Positions 44,333 through 53,225 of a DNA stretch of 64,000 nucleotides are shown here, one piece after another. Source of the stretch: Bin55 sp963667455 (GTDB lineage Bacteria > Pseudomonadota > Gammaproteobacteria > Pseudomonadales > Azotimanducaceae); assembly GCA_963667455.2 (NCBI GenBank), contig CAXXFR010000026.1, positions 434,001-498,000 of the forward strand, written 5' to 3'. A program made the translations under genes and the position numbers. Within the stretch, counting starts at the first letter, position 1. Each line of letters begins with the position of its first letter. Below the pieces are notes generated by a model. The model was not told where the DNA came from, ran no database searches, and saw nothing but the letters and a program-made list of their open reading frames with translations.

Positions 44333-44971
44333 TCATGCGTCATAACGGTTGACAAGCACCTCTTCCAGCAAATCGGTTGTGAGGTCTTTCTGAAGTAAGC
44401 AACCTGCCTTGTCGATTAGATAGCTCTTTGGGATGAACCGAACTCCGTACTTGGTCGCGACTTCCCCATCAAAGGATCCAAGCTCGCCAAGATTGATCCA
44501 TGGCAGTTCATGCTCTTTCGATCCACTGATCCAATCTTCCTCGACCAAGTCTATGGATATTGAGACGACCTCAAACCCCTGTTGCTTGTACTTGGCATGT
44601 AGCTCCTTCAACTTAGGAAAGCTTGCAATGCAGGGGCCACATGAGACGTTCCAAAAATCGACAAGTACAGTGTCGTGTTCCTCGAGTACATCGAATAAAG
44701 ACACATCGTTCCCGTTCAAATCAGCGAGCGTGAAATCCGACGCTTTCTGTCCAGGAATGAACTGCTTGTCGTTTCGATATTGCTCACGCCTGTGCGCTTT
44801 TTCTGAAATATCGCTTCCGATACCCGGAAGGATTTCGTCCAATGGAACATGCTCGCAACCTGCCGCTGGTTCGGTCGGTATGACCAATTGTTGCGTACAG
44901 GAACAAAGAAAAGTAGCCAATCCAACAAGCGCGATCGCAACTGATATGTAGTGTCTAGATCGGGATGCCAT
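44333..44971 (-). CDS. TlpA/ResA-like thioredoxin-fold lipoprotein
   Basis: 212 residues from the ATG at 44971 (GGGAG seven bases upstream). Signal peptide with a lipobox-like FLCSC, so a lipid-anchored periplasmic protein. The thioredoxin fold starts near residue 75 (GQKASDFTLADLNGND) and carries the redox motif WNVSCGPC (CGPC), then cis-Pro region GVRFIPKSYLID. TlpA-type proteins reduce periplasmic disulfides, e.g. for cytochrome c maturation or stress; the partner is unknown. The frame runs on upstream to 45370 through the remnant and the next gene without similarity, so that extension is rejected. The gene is bracketed by two related DNA segments of the DUF1501 3' region. Confidence 0.82.
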   Translation of the reverse strand: MASRSRHYISVAIALVGLATFLCSCTQQLVIPTEPAAGCEHVPLDEILPGIGSDISEKAHRREQYRNDKQFIPGQKASDFTLADLNGNDVSLFDVLEEHDTVLVDFWNVSCGPCIASFPKLKELHAKYKQQGFEVVSISIDLVEEDWISGSKEHELPWINLGELGSFDGEVATKYGVRFIPKSYLIDKAGCLLQKDLTTDLLEEVLVNRYDA

Positions 44972-45003
44972 GTGCGTCTCCCAAGCATCAAAAGCCATTC
45001 TAA

Positions 45004-45108
45004 TGGAGTTGGCCTTGTGGTTCGACATGGAGAGTCGGTCCTGAGGCTTGTGCTTCCCAACGCCGAGTCGTTCATTGCAGAAGGAGCTACGAAACTGAAT
45101 GCGTCGTG
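45004..45108 (+). pseudogene. Remnant of a second DUF1501 gene (3' end)
   Basis: Reads ELALWF in one frame and, after a one-base deletion, LPNAESFIAEGATKLNAS in the next. It matches the C-terminus of the intact DUF1501 protein (ELALWF ... LPNVESFIAEGATKPES). A following stretch (45099-45140) also matches 44180-44222 downstream of the intact gene, encoding CVVIE-x-VFDR in both. It is clearly a decayed duplicate; the start of the phosphatidyltransferase gene follows directly. Confidence 0.75.
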
Positions 45109-45149
45109 ATCGAGATGGTCTTTGATCGAATACTTTCGATTGCACTAAA

Positions 45150-45719
45150 ATGCGGCTAAAACGGACTCCTGCCACGGCCTCCAAGCTCCCCATTTCTGCA
45201 GCGAACGGTCTTTCCTTCGGCCGCCTCCTACTCGCACCGCTAGTCCTCTGGACCATTGTTGTCGAGCAATACACGTTAAGCCTCGGCATCTTCGTGATTG
45301 CCGTTGTTTCTGACGTTCTCGATGGCCGGATTGCGAGAAAGCAGAACAACGTCACACGGATTGGCGGCATCCTCGATCACACGGCAGACTGCCTATTCGT
45401 TGTGTGCGCTCTCTACGCATTGAGCACTCACGGAATCTTTCATTGGGCGTTGCCGGCGATAGTTGCGGCGGCCTTCCTGCAGTATGTGATTGACTCTGGA
45501 GTACTGAAAAAGAAGGGGTTGGTTCCGAGTCAGTGGGGACGATGGAACGGAATTGCCTACTTCGTGCTCGCCGCAATCCCCATCGTGCAAAAAGGAATGA
45601 AGTTCGAGTGGATCAGCGACTACCACCTGCTCATCGCTGGATGGGCGATGGTCGCCATGACGGCCGGATCGATGCTGGAACGCTTGGGCTTGCTTGGGAA
45701 ACGCCCTTCAGCCGAATAG
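45150..45719 (+). CDS. CDP-alcohol phosphatidyltransferase family protein
   Basis: Integral membrane enzyme of phospholipid headgroup transfer. 189 residues with about five to six membrane helices. The family motif D-x2-D-G-x2-A-R-x(n)-G-x3-D-x3-D is present as SDVLDGRIARKQNN followed by GGILDHTAD, all acidic residues intact. The acceptor (glycerol-3-phosphate, inositol, serine, choline or other) cannot be told. The last 12 bases overlap the convergent membrane-protein gene. It might act in a lipid pathway with that gene and the ABC exporter beyond, but this is speculation. Confidence 0.85.
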   Translation: MRLKRTPATASKLPISAANGLSFGRLLLAPLVLWTIVVEQYTLSLGIFVIAVVSDVLDGRIARKQNNVTRIGGILDHTADCLFVVCALYALSTHGIFHWALPAIVAAAFLQYVIDSGVLKKKGLVPSQWGRWNGIAYFVLAAIPIVQKGMKFEWISDYHLLIAGWAMVAMTAGSMLERLGLLGKRPSAE

Positions 45720-46691
45720 TTCTTTGTTTGCTCTCGGAAGAAACGCCACTCCGATGAGCGCATTGAACAAAACAAAAAACGTGTGCATTACCAAGCTGAA
45801 CGCACCGACTTCTGGATAGTCGGGGAACAACACCGTCCAAAGCAGCAACGCCCCAGCGTGAAACGGAAGGGGCAACGCCGCGGCAAGAAAGATTAGCGGC
45901 AAGAACACCAGCATCTGACCCATGCTTGCCTCGACCTGGAACAGTCCAAGCGCGATCGTGTAGACAATCACCGCTCCGATCAGATTAGGAGCCTTGAACA
46001 GAACAGCGAGAACGTAGTGTCGAAACTTGGCGAGCCGCAATGCTCGGAGAACACCGACCTCTCGTAGCTTAGAGCCTTTGAATATGTGGCCCTGGAAGTA
46101 TGCAAGATGCAATGGAAAGTAGAGAAAAGCTGCCGCGAACACGCAAGGGAGGATTATGTCCAGAGGGAGCTGAGTGGACGCTTGCTGGACGTAGGCGTAA
46201 CCGAGCAGTAGTCCTAGCGTCGAGAACAGCAAGAGCTGGTATATCTCGACAATTCCGATGAAGATCATGGTAGACAACGCTTGCCATCCCGGAACTTGGT
46301 AGGTCTTCAAGAGATAGAGCGACATGGCACCCTTTCCCACCTGCTCGTTCACCAGCGCAAGGATGTAGGCACTCGCGCGGATGGGCAACACTTTGGAGAG
46401 GCCTAGGTCCGGTGCGTTGAACCATCGGATGGCACGCCACGTTACGTGCGCATCGACAAAAAAGAAGAAGAACGAGTAGGGGATCATGACCGCCAGCCAC
46501 ATCCACCAGTTCACACCGCCAAAGAAGTCCCGAAGGTACTCCCACGCCGTAATCCCTTCGTATTGGGCTGCCGCGGCGACTTTGGTGTAGACCAGATAGA
46601 AACAACCGATAGAGAGAGCCCAAGTCAGGATCTTGAAAAGCACACTGGCTAGCGTGTTCTTGCGTTCGACTGGTTGTTGCGTCTCGCTCAT
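45708..46691 (-). CDS. Polytopic inner-membrane protein, flippase-like (tentative)
   Basis: 327 residues with about eight hydrophobic segments and a charged N-terminal tail. The pattern (ASAYILALVNEQVGKGAMSLYLLK, with conserved Gly/Glu in a membrane segment; NLIGAVIVYTIALGLF; LPLPFHAGALLLW) vaguely recalls the lysylphosphatidylglycerol-synthase transmembrane/UPF0104 group, but I cannot confirm it. No catalytic motif is seen. It overlaps the CDP-alcohol phosphatidyltransferase gene tail-to-tail by 12 bases and is divergent from the ABC exporter gene. Confidence 0.6.
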   Translation of the reverse strand: MSETQQPVERKNTLASVLFKILTWALSIGCFYLVYTKVAAAAQYEGITAWEYLRDFFGGVNWWMWLAVMIPYSFFFFFVDAHVTWRAIRWFNAPDLGLSKVLPIRASAYILALVNEQVGKGAMSLYLLKTYQVPGWQALSTMIFIGIVEIYQLLLFSTLGLLLGYAYVQQASTQLPLDIILPCVFAAAFLYFPLHLAYFQGHIFKGSKLREVGVLRALRLAKFRHYVLAVLFKAPNLIGAVIVYTIALGLFQVEASMGQMLVFLPLIFLAAALPLPFHAGALLLWTVLFPDYPEVGAFSLVMHTFFVLFNALIGVAFLPRANKELFG

Positions 46692-46921
46692 GGATTGTTT
46701 GGTGTGGTTTTGATCGACCAGATGCTAGACATCGATCGTGGCCTTACAGCGACCGGTGAATTCAACGAGCATTGTAGAAGCCTCGACTTCTGATCGAGAG
46801 TCCCGCGTCCTCGAAGTGGCGGACGGATGGTCAGATTCGGTTCCGCAGAATCGCTTGGGCTTTTGCTACGATACAGACGGCTATAGATACCGTCGAAAAC
46901 TGCCGATCCACCTAATTTGAC

Positions 46922-48688
46922 TTGAGTTCGACCAATGTGAATAGCGCTACCCCAAATTTTGCTGCGAACTTAAAGCGCTTCTTCTCCACATTCTGGCCGT
47001 TTGTTCGACCCTATCGTTGGCACTTGACGTTTGCCTATCTCGCGACCGGGGTTGTGGCACTCGGATCCCTAGCACCGGGTTACATCATTTATGCCAGGCT
47101 CGATGAAGTGGTCGCCGATTTGGAGAGGCTCAGAGCCCTCGCTGATTTTGCGTTGTTGTTCATACTAGTTCTCGTAATTCGTGCTGTGATCAACATCGCC
47201 GCCCAGTACACGATCGCTTGGGCCGGAGCCAACTACATGCGGAATCTTCGGATTAGCGTATTTGGGCGAGTCATGGATCGTGGAGATGAAGTGATCGACA
47301 AGGAGTCTAGCGGCGAATTGCAGACTCGCGTCATTGCTGACACTGCGGCACTGGGCAACTTCATAGGCGGATCGATACCCAGTCTTCTGAGCACAGTTAT
47401 TGGTCTAATCGGGGGAGTGGGTAGTGCTGTTTTTGTCAGTCCTCGACTGACGCTGATTGCCGTCGGTGTAGCAGTCGTGATGACCATCCCAGTTCTCGCG
47501 TTTTCTCCCATTCTGCGACGCTTTGGAGAACGACTCCAGAAAGCCGAAGCTCAAGCTGGGAGACACGCGGGAGAGACGTTTAGGGCGCGAGACATCGTCT
47601 ATGCTTTCAATCAGATGGTGCGGGAGTACGGAGTTTTTTCAACATTTACCAATGAAGTGAAGCGGTACTATCTTGCGCAAACTTTGCTACAGCTTGTAAT
47701 TTTTGGAACATTTTCGTTAATAGCTTTTTCAATCTTGATATTTGGCGCTACCTACGTGATCAACTTGATTGCCATCGGTCAAGTATCGGCAGGAACTGCA
47801 CTATCTTTCGCTTACTTCGCTGTTATGATCATTGGTAGCGCTCAAGGAGTTGCTTCTCTAATTACGACATTCAACGTTGCACTTGGTCGTGCACAGAAGC
47901 TTATTGAGATTCTAGGATTGCCTGAACGTGCATCACCGGGTTCCAGCGAGACAACGCCCAGCGAATGCGAAATCGAACTTCGCAACATCTGCTTCACGTA
48001 TCCAACGCGTACCGAGCAGACCCTGTCCGACATCAGTTTCACACTCCCAACTCGTTCGAAGATTGCAATTGTCGGGGTGTCGGGATCCGGAAAGTCAACG
48101 ATTTTCAAGGTGCTCCTCAAGGTTATTGAACCTAGCGAGGGAACCATGTTTGCCGGCGGCAAACCATCCACAGACTTCAGTCCAGAGGATTGGCGGTCGC
48201 ACTTCGGTTTCGTACCCCAAGCTGAAATGCTCACTTCTGGAACCGTTGCAGAGAACATCGGATATGGACGTGCCGATGCTTCGCGAGCCGAAATCATCCA
48301 AGCTAGCCAGGTCGCGTTCGCTCACGAGTTCATTGAACATCTGCCTAGTGGTTACGACACAGATCTCGGCGAAGTTGGGGCTCGGCTATCAGGCGGACAG
48401 AAGCAACGCATTAGCCTCGCCCGAGCGATCTTGATCAATCCTACCGTCTATCTGCTCGACGAAGCAACGAGTTCTCTTGATGCCGCTAGCGAACACGCAG
48501 TCGAACAAGCGCTGACCAAACTGCGTGAAACGGCAACTGTAGTTGTCATTGCCCATCGCATCGCCACTGTTCAGAACGCGGACCGCATCATAGTGCTCGA
48601 TGGCGGTCGCGTGGTCAATCAAGGCGAGCACCGAGCGTTGCTCGAGGACAGCCATTACGAACGACTGGTCAGCCAATACCGACAATGA
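46922..48688 (+). CDS. ABC exporter, fused membrane and ATPase domains (MsbA-like)
   Basis: 588-residue half-transporter that would work as a homodimer. Six membrane helices fill residues ~20-320. The nucleotide-binding domain has Walker A GVSGSGKST (~residue 384), Q-loop FGFVPQAE, signature LSGGQKQR, Walker B VYLLDEATSSLD and the H-loop VVVIAHR. Such exporters move lipids, peptides or drugs; sequence alone does not say which. The start is uncertain: TTG at 46922 gives full length, GTG at 46937 is an alternative, and neither has a good ribosome-binding site. Residues around 235-290 are encoded by noticeably AT-richer DNA (47,630-47,850) than the rest. Confidence 0.88.
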   Translation: MSSTNVNSATPNFAANLKRFFSTFWPFVRPYRWHLTFAYLATGVVALGSLAPGYIIYARLDEVVADLERLRALADFALLFILVLVIRAVINIAAQYTIAWAGANYMRNLRISVFGRVMDRGDEVIDKESSGELQTRVIADTAALGNFIGGSIPSLLSTVIGLIGGVGSAVFVSPRLTLIAVGVAVVMTIPVLAFSPILRRFGERLQKAEAQAGRHAGETFRARDIVYAFNQMVREYGVFSTFTNEVKRYYLAQTLLQLVIFGTFSLIAFSILIFGATYVINLIAIGQVSAGTALSFAYFAVMIIGSAQGVASLITTFNVALGRAQKLIEILGLPERASPGSSETTPSECEIELRNICFTYPTRTEQTLSDISFTLPTRSKIAIVGVSGSGKSTIFKVLLKVIEPSEGTMFAGGKPSTDFSPEDWRSHFGFVPQAEMLTSGTVAENIGYGRADASRAEIIQASQVAFAHEFIEHLPSGYDTDLGEVGARLSGGQKQRISLARAILINPTVYLLDEATSSLDAASEHAVEQALTKLRETATVVVIAHRIATVQNADRIIVLDGGRVVNQGEHRALLEDSHYERLVSQYRQ

Positions 48689-48749
48689 CCACTTGAGACC
48701 ATAAAGAGAACTAACTGTCAGTGATCTGATTGAACGTGGAGACAAGAGA

Positions 48750-49727
48750 ATGATGCGAACAGGTGCCTTCACAGGCTTCGAGGTTGAGTTGCGAGACCCC
48801 GGTATCGCTTGGATCAAGTTCAACACACCCGAACGGCTGAATGGGCTTACCCAGCCCATTAAGAGAGATCTAGTCGAAACGATAATCCAGGCACAAATGG
48901 ACAACTCGGTCCGAGTATTGGTGTTTACGGGTGAAGGCAGAGCATTCTGCGCGGGCGACGACATCTCCGGACAACGCAAGCCGCTCGGAGGCGAACCGTT
49001 GGTGCCTCCGATACCGCCCGGCCACGATAGTGACATTGGAACCTACGAAGGACTTCGCCATCTGTCTCAAAGGTTGAATGTAGCTGTACGGAACTGCGAC
49101 AAGATTTGCATTGCAGCTGTCAATGGTGTTGCAGTGCAGACCGGATTGTCGCTAGCACTCGCATGCGACTTTCGCATTGCCGCTGACGGTGCTCGAATGG
49201 GTAGTGCAACGTTGCGATTTGGACTATTGCCTGACGAAGGCGGTCAATACCTGCTCGTGCAAATGATGGGAATTGCAAAGACACTCGACTTTCTCATGCA
49301 CAAACGCATAGTCCGAGCCGAGGAGGCGCTGGAATTAGGTCTTGTACACGAGGTTGTGCCGCTCGTGCAACTAGAGGCTCGAGTTATGGCGATGGCGACA
49401 GACTTCGCGAACGGACCTCAGGTCGCCATTCGCATGTTGAAGCGGTCGGTGTACAACGCCTACGAATTGTCGTGGGAACAATCGCTCGATGAAATTGCCG
49501 CCAAAACGGCAGTCACGGACCACCATCCCGACGCTCGCGAGGGAGGCACGGCGTTTAGAGAGAAGCGCAACCCTCAATTCAATGCATGGCTGGAGCGGCA
49601 GAACGTAGGCTCGCTTCGTTTTCGACAAGCCTACGAAAGATTGTTGGCCGAAGCTTCGCGACTCGGCCTCGACACATCAGCTGTGAAAGCTTTGCGGGAT
49701 GCCTACGCCGAGCAGCTGGAAGACTGA
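48750..49727 (+). CDS. Enoyl-CoA hydratase/isomerase (crotonase) family protein
   Basis: 325 residues, longer than the usual ~260. The crotonase core has the first oxyanion-hole segment GRAFCAGDDISG and the second AAVNGVAVQTGLSLALACDFRIAA. The acidic residue region is LRFGLLPDEGGQYLL. The C-terminal ~60 residues (after AFREKRNPQF) form an extra helical tail. GGAG precedes the ATG. Physiological substrate is unknown. It ends in a hairpin shared with convergent glnII. Confidence 0.88.
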   Translation: MMRTGAFTGFEVELRDPGIAWIKFNTPERLNGLTQPIKRDLVETIIQAQMDNSVRVLVFTGEGRAFCAGDDISGQRKPLGGEPLVPPIPPGHDSDIGTYEGLRHLSQRLNVAVRNCDKICIAAVNGVAVQTGLSLALACDFRIAADGARMGSATLRFGLLPDEGGQYLLVQMMGIAKTLDFLMHKRIVRAEEALELGLVHEVVPLVQLEARVMAMATDFANGPQVAIRMLKRSVYNAYELSWEQSLDEIAAKTAVTDHHPDAREGGTAFREKRNPQFNAWLERQNVGSLRFRQAYERLLAEASRLGLDTSAVKALRDAYAEQLED

Positions 49728-49738
49728 ATAAGGCTGGA

Positions 49739-49763
49739 GGGAGCGGTTGCGCTTACCGCTCCC
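49739..49763. terminator. Hairpin between convergent hydratase and glnII genes
   Basis: Perfect 8-bp stem GGGAGCGG (49739-49746) / CCGCTCCC (49756-49763) with a 9-base loop, between the two stops. There is no good T tract on either strand, so it is a transcription-end or mRNA-stability hairpin rather than a textbook terminator. Confidence 0.6.
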
Positions 49764-49785
49764 CCCGAAACTTAGAAATGAACTT

Positions 49786-50796
49786 CTAGGCTAATGCTTC
49801 CTTGGTGGTCTTAATGATGACCGCCGCAACCTTGTAGGGATCAGCATTGGAGGCTGGCCGACGATCTTCTAGTCGTCCCTTCCAGCCTTCTTCGACCGTC
49901 GCCACCGGGATTCGGATGGATGCGCCTCGGTCGTACAAACCGTACGAAAATTCATCGATGGCCTGAGTTTCGTGCAATCCTGTGAGTCTCTGGTCGTTGT
50001 CGGCTCCATAGACATCGATGTGGCGGGAGATTTCCTTGCTGAACTGTTCGCAAATCTTGTAGAACAGAGCTTCCTCTCCGTTTTCGCGCATTGCTGAGTT
50101 GGAGAAGTTCGCATGCATGCCCGAACCGTTCCAATCGGTGTCTCCGAGCGGCTTGGGATGCCAGTTGATAGCGTAGCCAAACTCTTCGGCATTGCGTTCG
50201 GCAAGATACCGAGCGATCCAGGTTTCGTCTCCGGCTCTCTTGGCTCCTTTGGAGAAGACTTGAAACTCCCACTGCCCGGCTGCCACTTCGGCGTTGATTC
50301 CTTCGACGTTGATGCCGGCGGCGAGGCATTGGTCCAGATGCTGGTCGATGCAGTCGCGTCCGAAGTTGTTCAGTGCGCCGACGGAGCAGTAGTACGGACC
50401 TTGCGCTCGCGGAAAACCACCAATGGGAAAACCTGGAGGGAGATCCGTTTCGGGGTCCCACAGGAAGTATTCCTGTTCGTAGCCAAACCAGAAATCGTTG
50501 TCGTCGTCATCGATTTGGGCTCTTCCGTTGGACACATGTGGAGTGCCGTCGGGATTGAGAACCTCGTTCATTACGAGAAAACCGTTCTTATTGGCAGGGT
50601 CGGGGAAGATGGAGACAGGCTTGAGCACTAGGTCTGACGTGCTGCCGTCGGCCTGGGCTGTGGAGCTGCCATCGAAAGCCCACAACGGGCAAGATTCGAG
50701 GGCTCCGTCAAAGTCTGTCTCAACGCGTGTCTTGCTGCGTAGGCTCTGAGTGGGCACATAGCCATCAAGCCAAATGTACTCAAGCTTGGATTTCAT
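49786..50796 (-). CDS. glnII: Glutamine synthetase type II (eukaryote-like)
   Basis: ATP-dependent condensation of ammonia with glutamate. 336 residues, the GSII length (GSI is ~470). It starts KLEYIWLDGYVPTQSLRSKT and has CPLWAFDGSSTAQADGSTSD, GYEQEYFLWDP, GPYYCSVGALNNFGRD, EVAAGQWEFQV, NGSGMHANFSN and SIRIPVATVEEGWKGRLEDRRP, all typical of GSII. GSII works as a decamer and lacks the adenylylation control of GSI. It is a stand-alone gene with no glnB/ntr genes beside it. Upstream lies an inverted-repeat element. GSII is known in rhizobia, Frankia and assorted aquatic bacteria, so a horizontal origin is possible. Confidence 0.92.
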   Translation of the reverse strand: MKSKLEYIWLDGYVPTQSLRSKTRVETDFDGALESCPLWAFDGSSTAQADGSTSDLVLKPVSIFPDPANKNGFLVMNEVLNPDGTPHVSNGRAQIDDDDNDFWFGYEQEYFLWDPETDLPPGFPIGGFPRAQGPYYCSVGALNNFGRDCIDQHLDQCLAAGINVEGINAEVAAGQWEFQVFSKGAKRAGDETWIARYLAERNAEEFGYAINWHPKPLGDTDWNGSGMHANFSNSAMRENGEEALFYKICEQFSKEISRHIDVYGADNDQRLTGLHETQAIDEFSYGLYDRGASIRIPVATVEEGWKGRLEDRRPASNADPYKVAAVIIKTTKEALA

Positions 50797-50859
50797 ACTT
50801 GATCAATCTCCTATAGCGGTTCGATTCGAGAGGGGAGTCAGGTTGTTTCTTGATCGCGT

Positions 50860-50897
50860 CGTGACGCGCAAGCGTTGCTTGAGTGGATAGCGTCACG
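50860..50897. repeat. Nested inverted repeat upstream of glnII
   Basis: CGTGACGC (50860-50867) and its exact complement GCGTCACG (50890-50897) flank a 22-base spacer containing the smaller palindrome GCAAGCGTTGC (50867-50877). It lies 64-101 bases before the glnII ATG and could be a regulator-binding site or a leader hairpin. Confidence 0.4.
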
Positions 50898-51004
50898 AGG
50901 ATCAAAGCGCGCAAATGATACCCAAAATCACATTGCGCACGGAGAAAATCGACGGGGTAACAGAAACCAGCGTTTGACCTCTATCGATCAAGTGTAAGTG
51001 CTTG

Positions 51005-52180
51005 TTAGTCAACCAATGACTGGTAAACGAGCGTTTTTAACTCGCGACGAATGGGCCATGCCGAAGAGGGAAGCAATTGAGTCATAAAGACAACGGTGAG
51101 TTCCTCGACGGGATCGATCCAGAAGTAGGTGCTAGCAGCTCCTCCCCATGCATAGTCGCCCACCGAATCCAGAATGGAAGCGGCTGCAGGGTCGATTACC
51201 ACCGAAAACCCCAGACCAAATCCAACACCTGCAAAGCTCGTTTCAGAAAAGACGGCTTGACCCATGGCAGCCAGGTCCACATTGCCGGGAAGATGATTCG
51301 ACGACATGCATTCAACCGTTTTGCGGCCAAGGATTCGAACTCCCCCGAACTCGCCGTTGTTGAGGAGCATTTGCGCAAACCGTTGGTACTCGTCGATGGT
51401 TGACACCATTCCTCCGCCACCGGACAAGAACGCAGGGCGTTTGAGGTAGCGCGAGTTCTCTGCGGCATCTTGGAGTTGGAATCCGTTCGGTGTGTGCTGA
51501 TAGCACGCTCCGAGCCGGTCGACACAGTTTTCTCTAACGTGGAATCCAGTGTCGGTCAGACCTAGAGGAGCGCAAATTTCCTCCTCGATGAAGACATCAA
51601 GGTCGCATTCGCCAAAGAGTTGAACCAGATAACCGCAGACATCGGTTGCGTAGCTGTATCGCCAGCGAGAGCCCGGCTCGTAGACAAGTGGAACATCGGA
51701 CAACTGCTCCACCATGGAATCCAACGACTTTCCTCCAACTTGACGTTCGCGATAGAGAACATCAACAGGATGGTCGCTCATGAATCCGTAGGACAGACCC
51801 GATGTATGAGTGAGCAGATGCTTGATCGTCACCGGAACCTGAGCGGGCACTGTTTGCATCGCGTCTTTGGATCCGGACTGATAGATCTGCAAGTCTTTCC
51901 AGCTAGGTATGAACTTGGATACCGGGTCGTCCAACTGAAACTTGCCCTGCTCGTACAGGATCATCAAAGCAACACTCGTCACAGGTTTCGACATGGAATA
52001 GATGCGGAAGACCGTGTCTCTTGCGACAGCAACGTCGTTTTCGACATCGCTGCGACCGGTCGAATGAAAGTACGTTTCTCGACCTCTGCGGTTGATGAGA
52101 CAGAGGGCGCAGGGGATTCTTCCGCTCTCGACGTAGAAGTCGAGGTGGCGACCTATGCGTTGAAGACGATCATCCGACAT
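51005..52180 (-). CDS. Serine hydrolase, beta-lactamase class C / esterase family
   Basis: 391 residues from the ATG at 52180. A GTG at 52192 (with GGGAG upstream) and an ATG at 52243 also read in frame, so the N-terminus is unsure. The nucleophile motif is S-x-x-K in RIYSMSKPVTS. The second motif is YSYATDVCG (Y-x-T in place of Y-x-N) and the third YAWGGAASTYFWIDP. These forms match the EstB-like esterase branch rather than true AmpC. No signal peptide is seen, so a cytoplasmic esterase or lactone/amide hydrolase is most likely. Confidence 0.85.
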   Translation of the reverse strand: MSDDRLQRIGRHLDFYVESGRIPCALCLINRRGRETYFHSTGRSDVENDVAVARDTVFRIYSMSKPVTSVALMILYEQGKFQLDDPVSKFIPSWKDLQIYQSGSKDAMQTVPAQVPVTIKHLLTHTSGLSYGFMSDHPVDVLYRERQVGGKSLDSMVEQLSDVPLVYEPGSRWRYSYATDVCGYLVQLFGECDLDVFIEEEICAPLGLTDTGFHVRENCVDRLGACYQHTPNGFQLQDAAENSRYLKRPAFLSGGGGMVSTIDEYQRFAQMLLNNGEFGGVRILGRKTVECMSSNHLPGNVDLAAMGQAVFSETSFAGVGFGLGFSVVIDPAAASILDSVGDYAWGGAASTYFWIDPVEELTVVFMTQLLPSSAWPIRRELKTLVYQSLVD

Positions 52181-52538
52181 TCCTTGAATCACTAGTTCTC
52201 GCTCCCGGTGTGAGTGGCTCGTAAGGCTCGCACGATTATGCAAGAAGGTGGAATGTACGAGTCAAGTGAAGCCCGATGTGGACGCGGTCGATCTTGTCTT
52301 TTGGTGAGATGCGTTCCTTGCCGCTCACGGCGTGCAGTAATTCACCTGGATGGTAAAGCAGTCAGTCAGTGCGTGGACAACTTGCTATTGGACTGCTAGC
52401 GCGACGTAAAGTGGGGGGAACCCATTGTCAGGACGCCGGTGTTCAGCTACGGCGAAGAGATCCTTCAGTATTGAGCTTCGTAGCCGAGCTGATCGAAACT
52501 AGCTCAGCAATTACCGCTAGTGTCGAAGGATCAGCGAC
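52181..52538. other. Intergenic region without recognised features
   Basis: 358 bases between two minus-strand genes. Short plus-strand frames here have no coding character. No repeat, hairpin terminator or RNA gene was recognised. Confidence 0.5.
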
Positions 52539-53225
52539 TCAGTCTTCTTCGTAAGGGCCCAAATGTTCGGCGTGGCAGACTTGTGCATCAGAAGGCGCAT
52601 TTCCATAGGTGTCAAGAAGCTTCGTTGCGATGTACAGATGAGCGCGGGCGTTCGCCCTGGTAACTTCTGAATCTGATGAATCCTTCTCAATGTTGTCAAT
52701 CTTGTCCACCCAATCCCGAAATATAAGCTTAAATCTTGCAACCGCCCTTTGATCAGACCTGTCCAAGCACTCTCCGTATGCTGCCAGTTCTTCCGGATGT
52801 GTATCGGACCAGACCAACGAATATGCGTCGAAGAATATGTCGTGCCACTTCTTTGTCTGCTCGAGACCTACAAAGTGATCGATCAATGCTGTTCCCACCA
52901 ATCCAAAGATCATCCTCACAGTAGCTTGTGACTCTGGAGAAACGTTGGACTCGTACTCTTCGATTCGGTCTATGAGTTTGTCGTACTCTTCGGTCTCCAT
53001 GCCCAACGCGCTCAGTGTGGGCTGGGCGACAGTTCGTAGCTTGTCTAGCCCATCCATTGAATCCCAGCCAGCCGAAGTGACAATCAAATGTAGATCTGGC
53101 AGAGCCTTCTCGACATAGGCAAGATAAACCTCGTTCCGCCATTGGTTGGGAGACTCGTCGACCAGAGCTTCCTCGCCCTGATCAGACGATGTTGGTATGC
53201 ACAGCAACACAGGCGCTGCTGGCAA
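52539..53225 (-). CDS. Unknown, probably exported protein; N-terminus possibly frameshifted
   Basis: 228 codons from a TTG at 53225, immediately preceded in frame by a stop. The product is acidic and mostly helical (EEYDKLIDRIEEYE, ATVRMIFGLVGTALIDHF, KWHDIFFDAYSLVWSD) and matches no family I know. The first residues (PAAPVLLCIP) look like the end of a signal peptide. Overlapping in another frame, the ATG at 53247 opens MRNRIRMIASSACVAV, a convincing start of a signal peptide that stops after 21 codons. One extra base near 53205 would explain both. So the real gene may begin at 53247 and carry a frameshift, either real or a sequence error. Confidence 0.5.
   Translation of the reverse strand: MPAAPVLLCIPTSSDQGEEALVDESPNQWRNEVYLAYVEKALPDLHLIVTSAGWDSMDGLDKLRTVAQPTLSALGMETEEYDKLIDRIEEYESNVSPESQATVRMIFGLVGTALIDHFVGLEQTKKWHDIFFDAYSLVWSDTHPEELAAYGECLDRSDQRAVARFKLIFRDWVDKIDNIEKDSSDSEVTRANARAHLYIATKLLDTYGNAPSDAQVCHAEHLGPYEED

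Noticed and set aside
51005..52180. Class C beta-lactamase (resistance gene).
   Set aside because: The motifs Y-x-T and WGGAAS and the lack of a signal peptide fit the EstB-like esterase branch better than AmpC.
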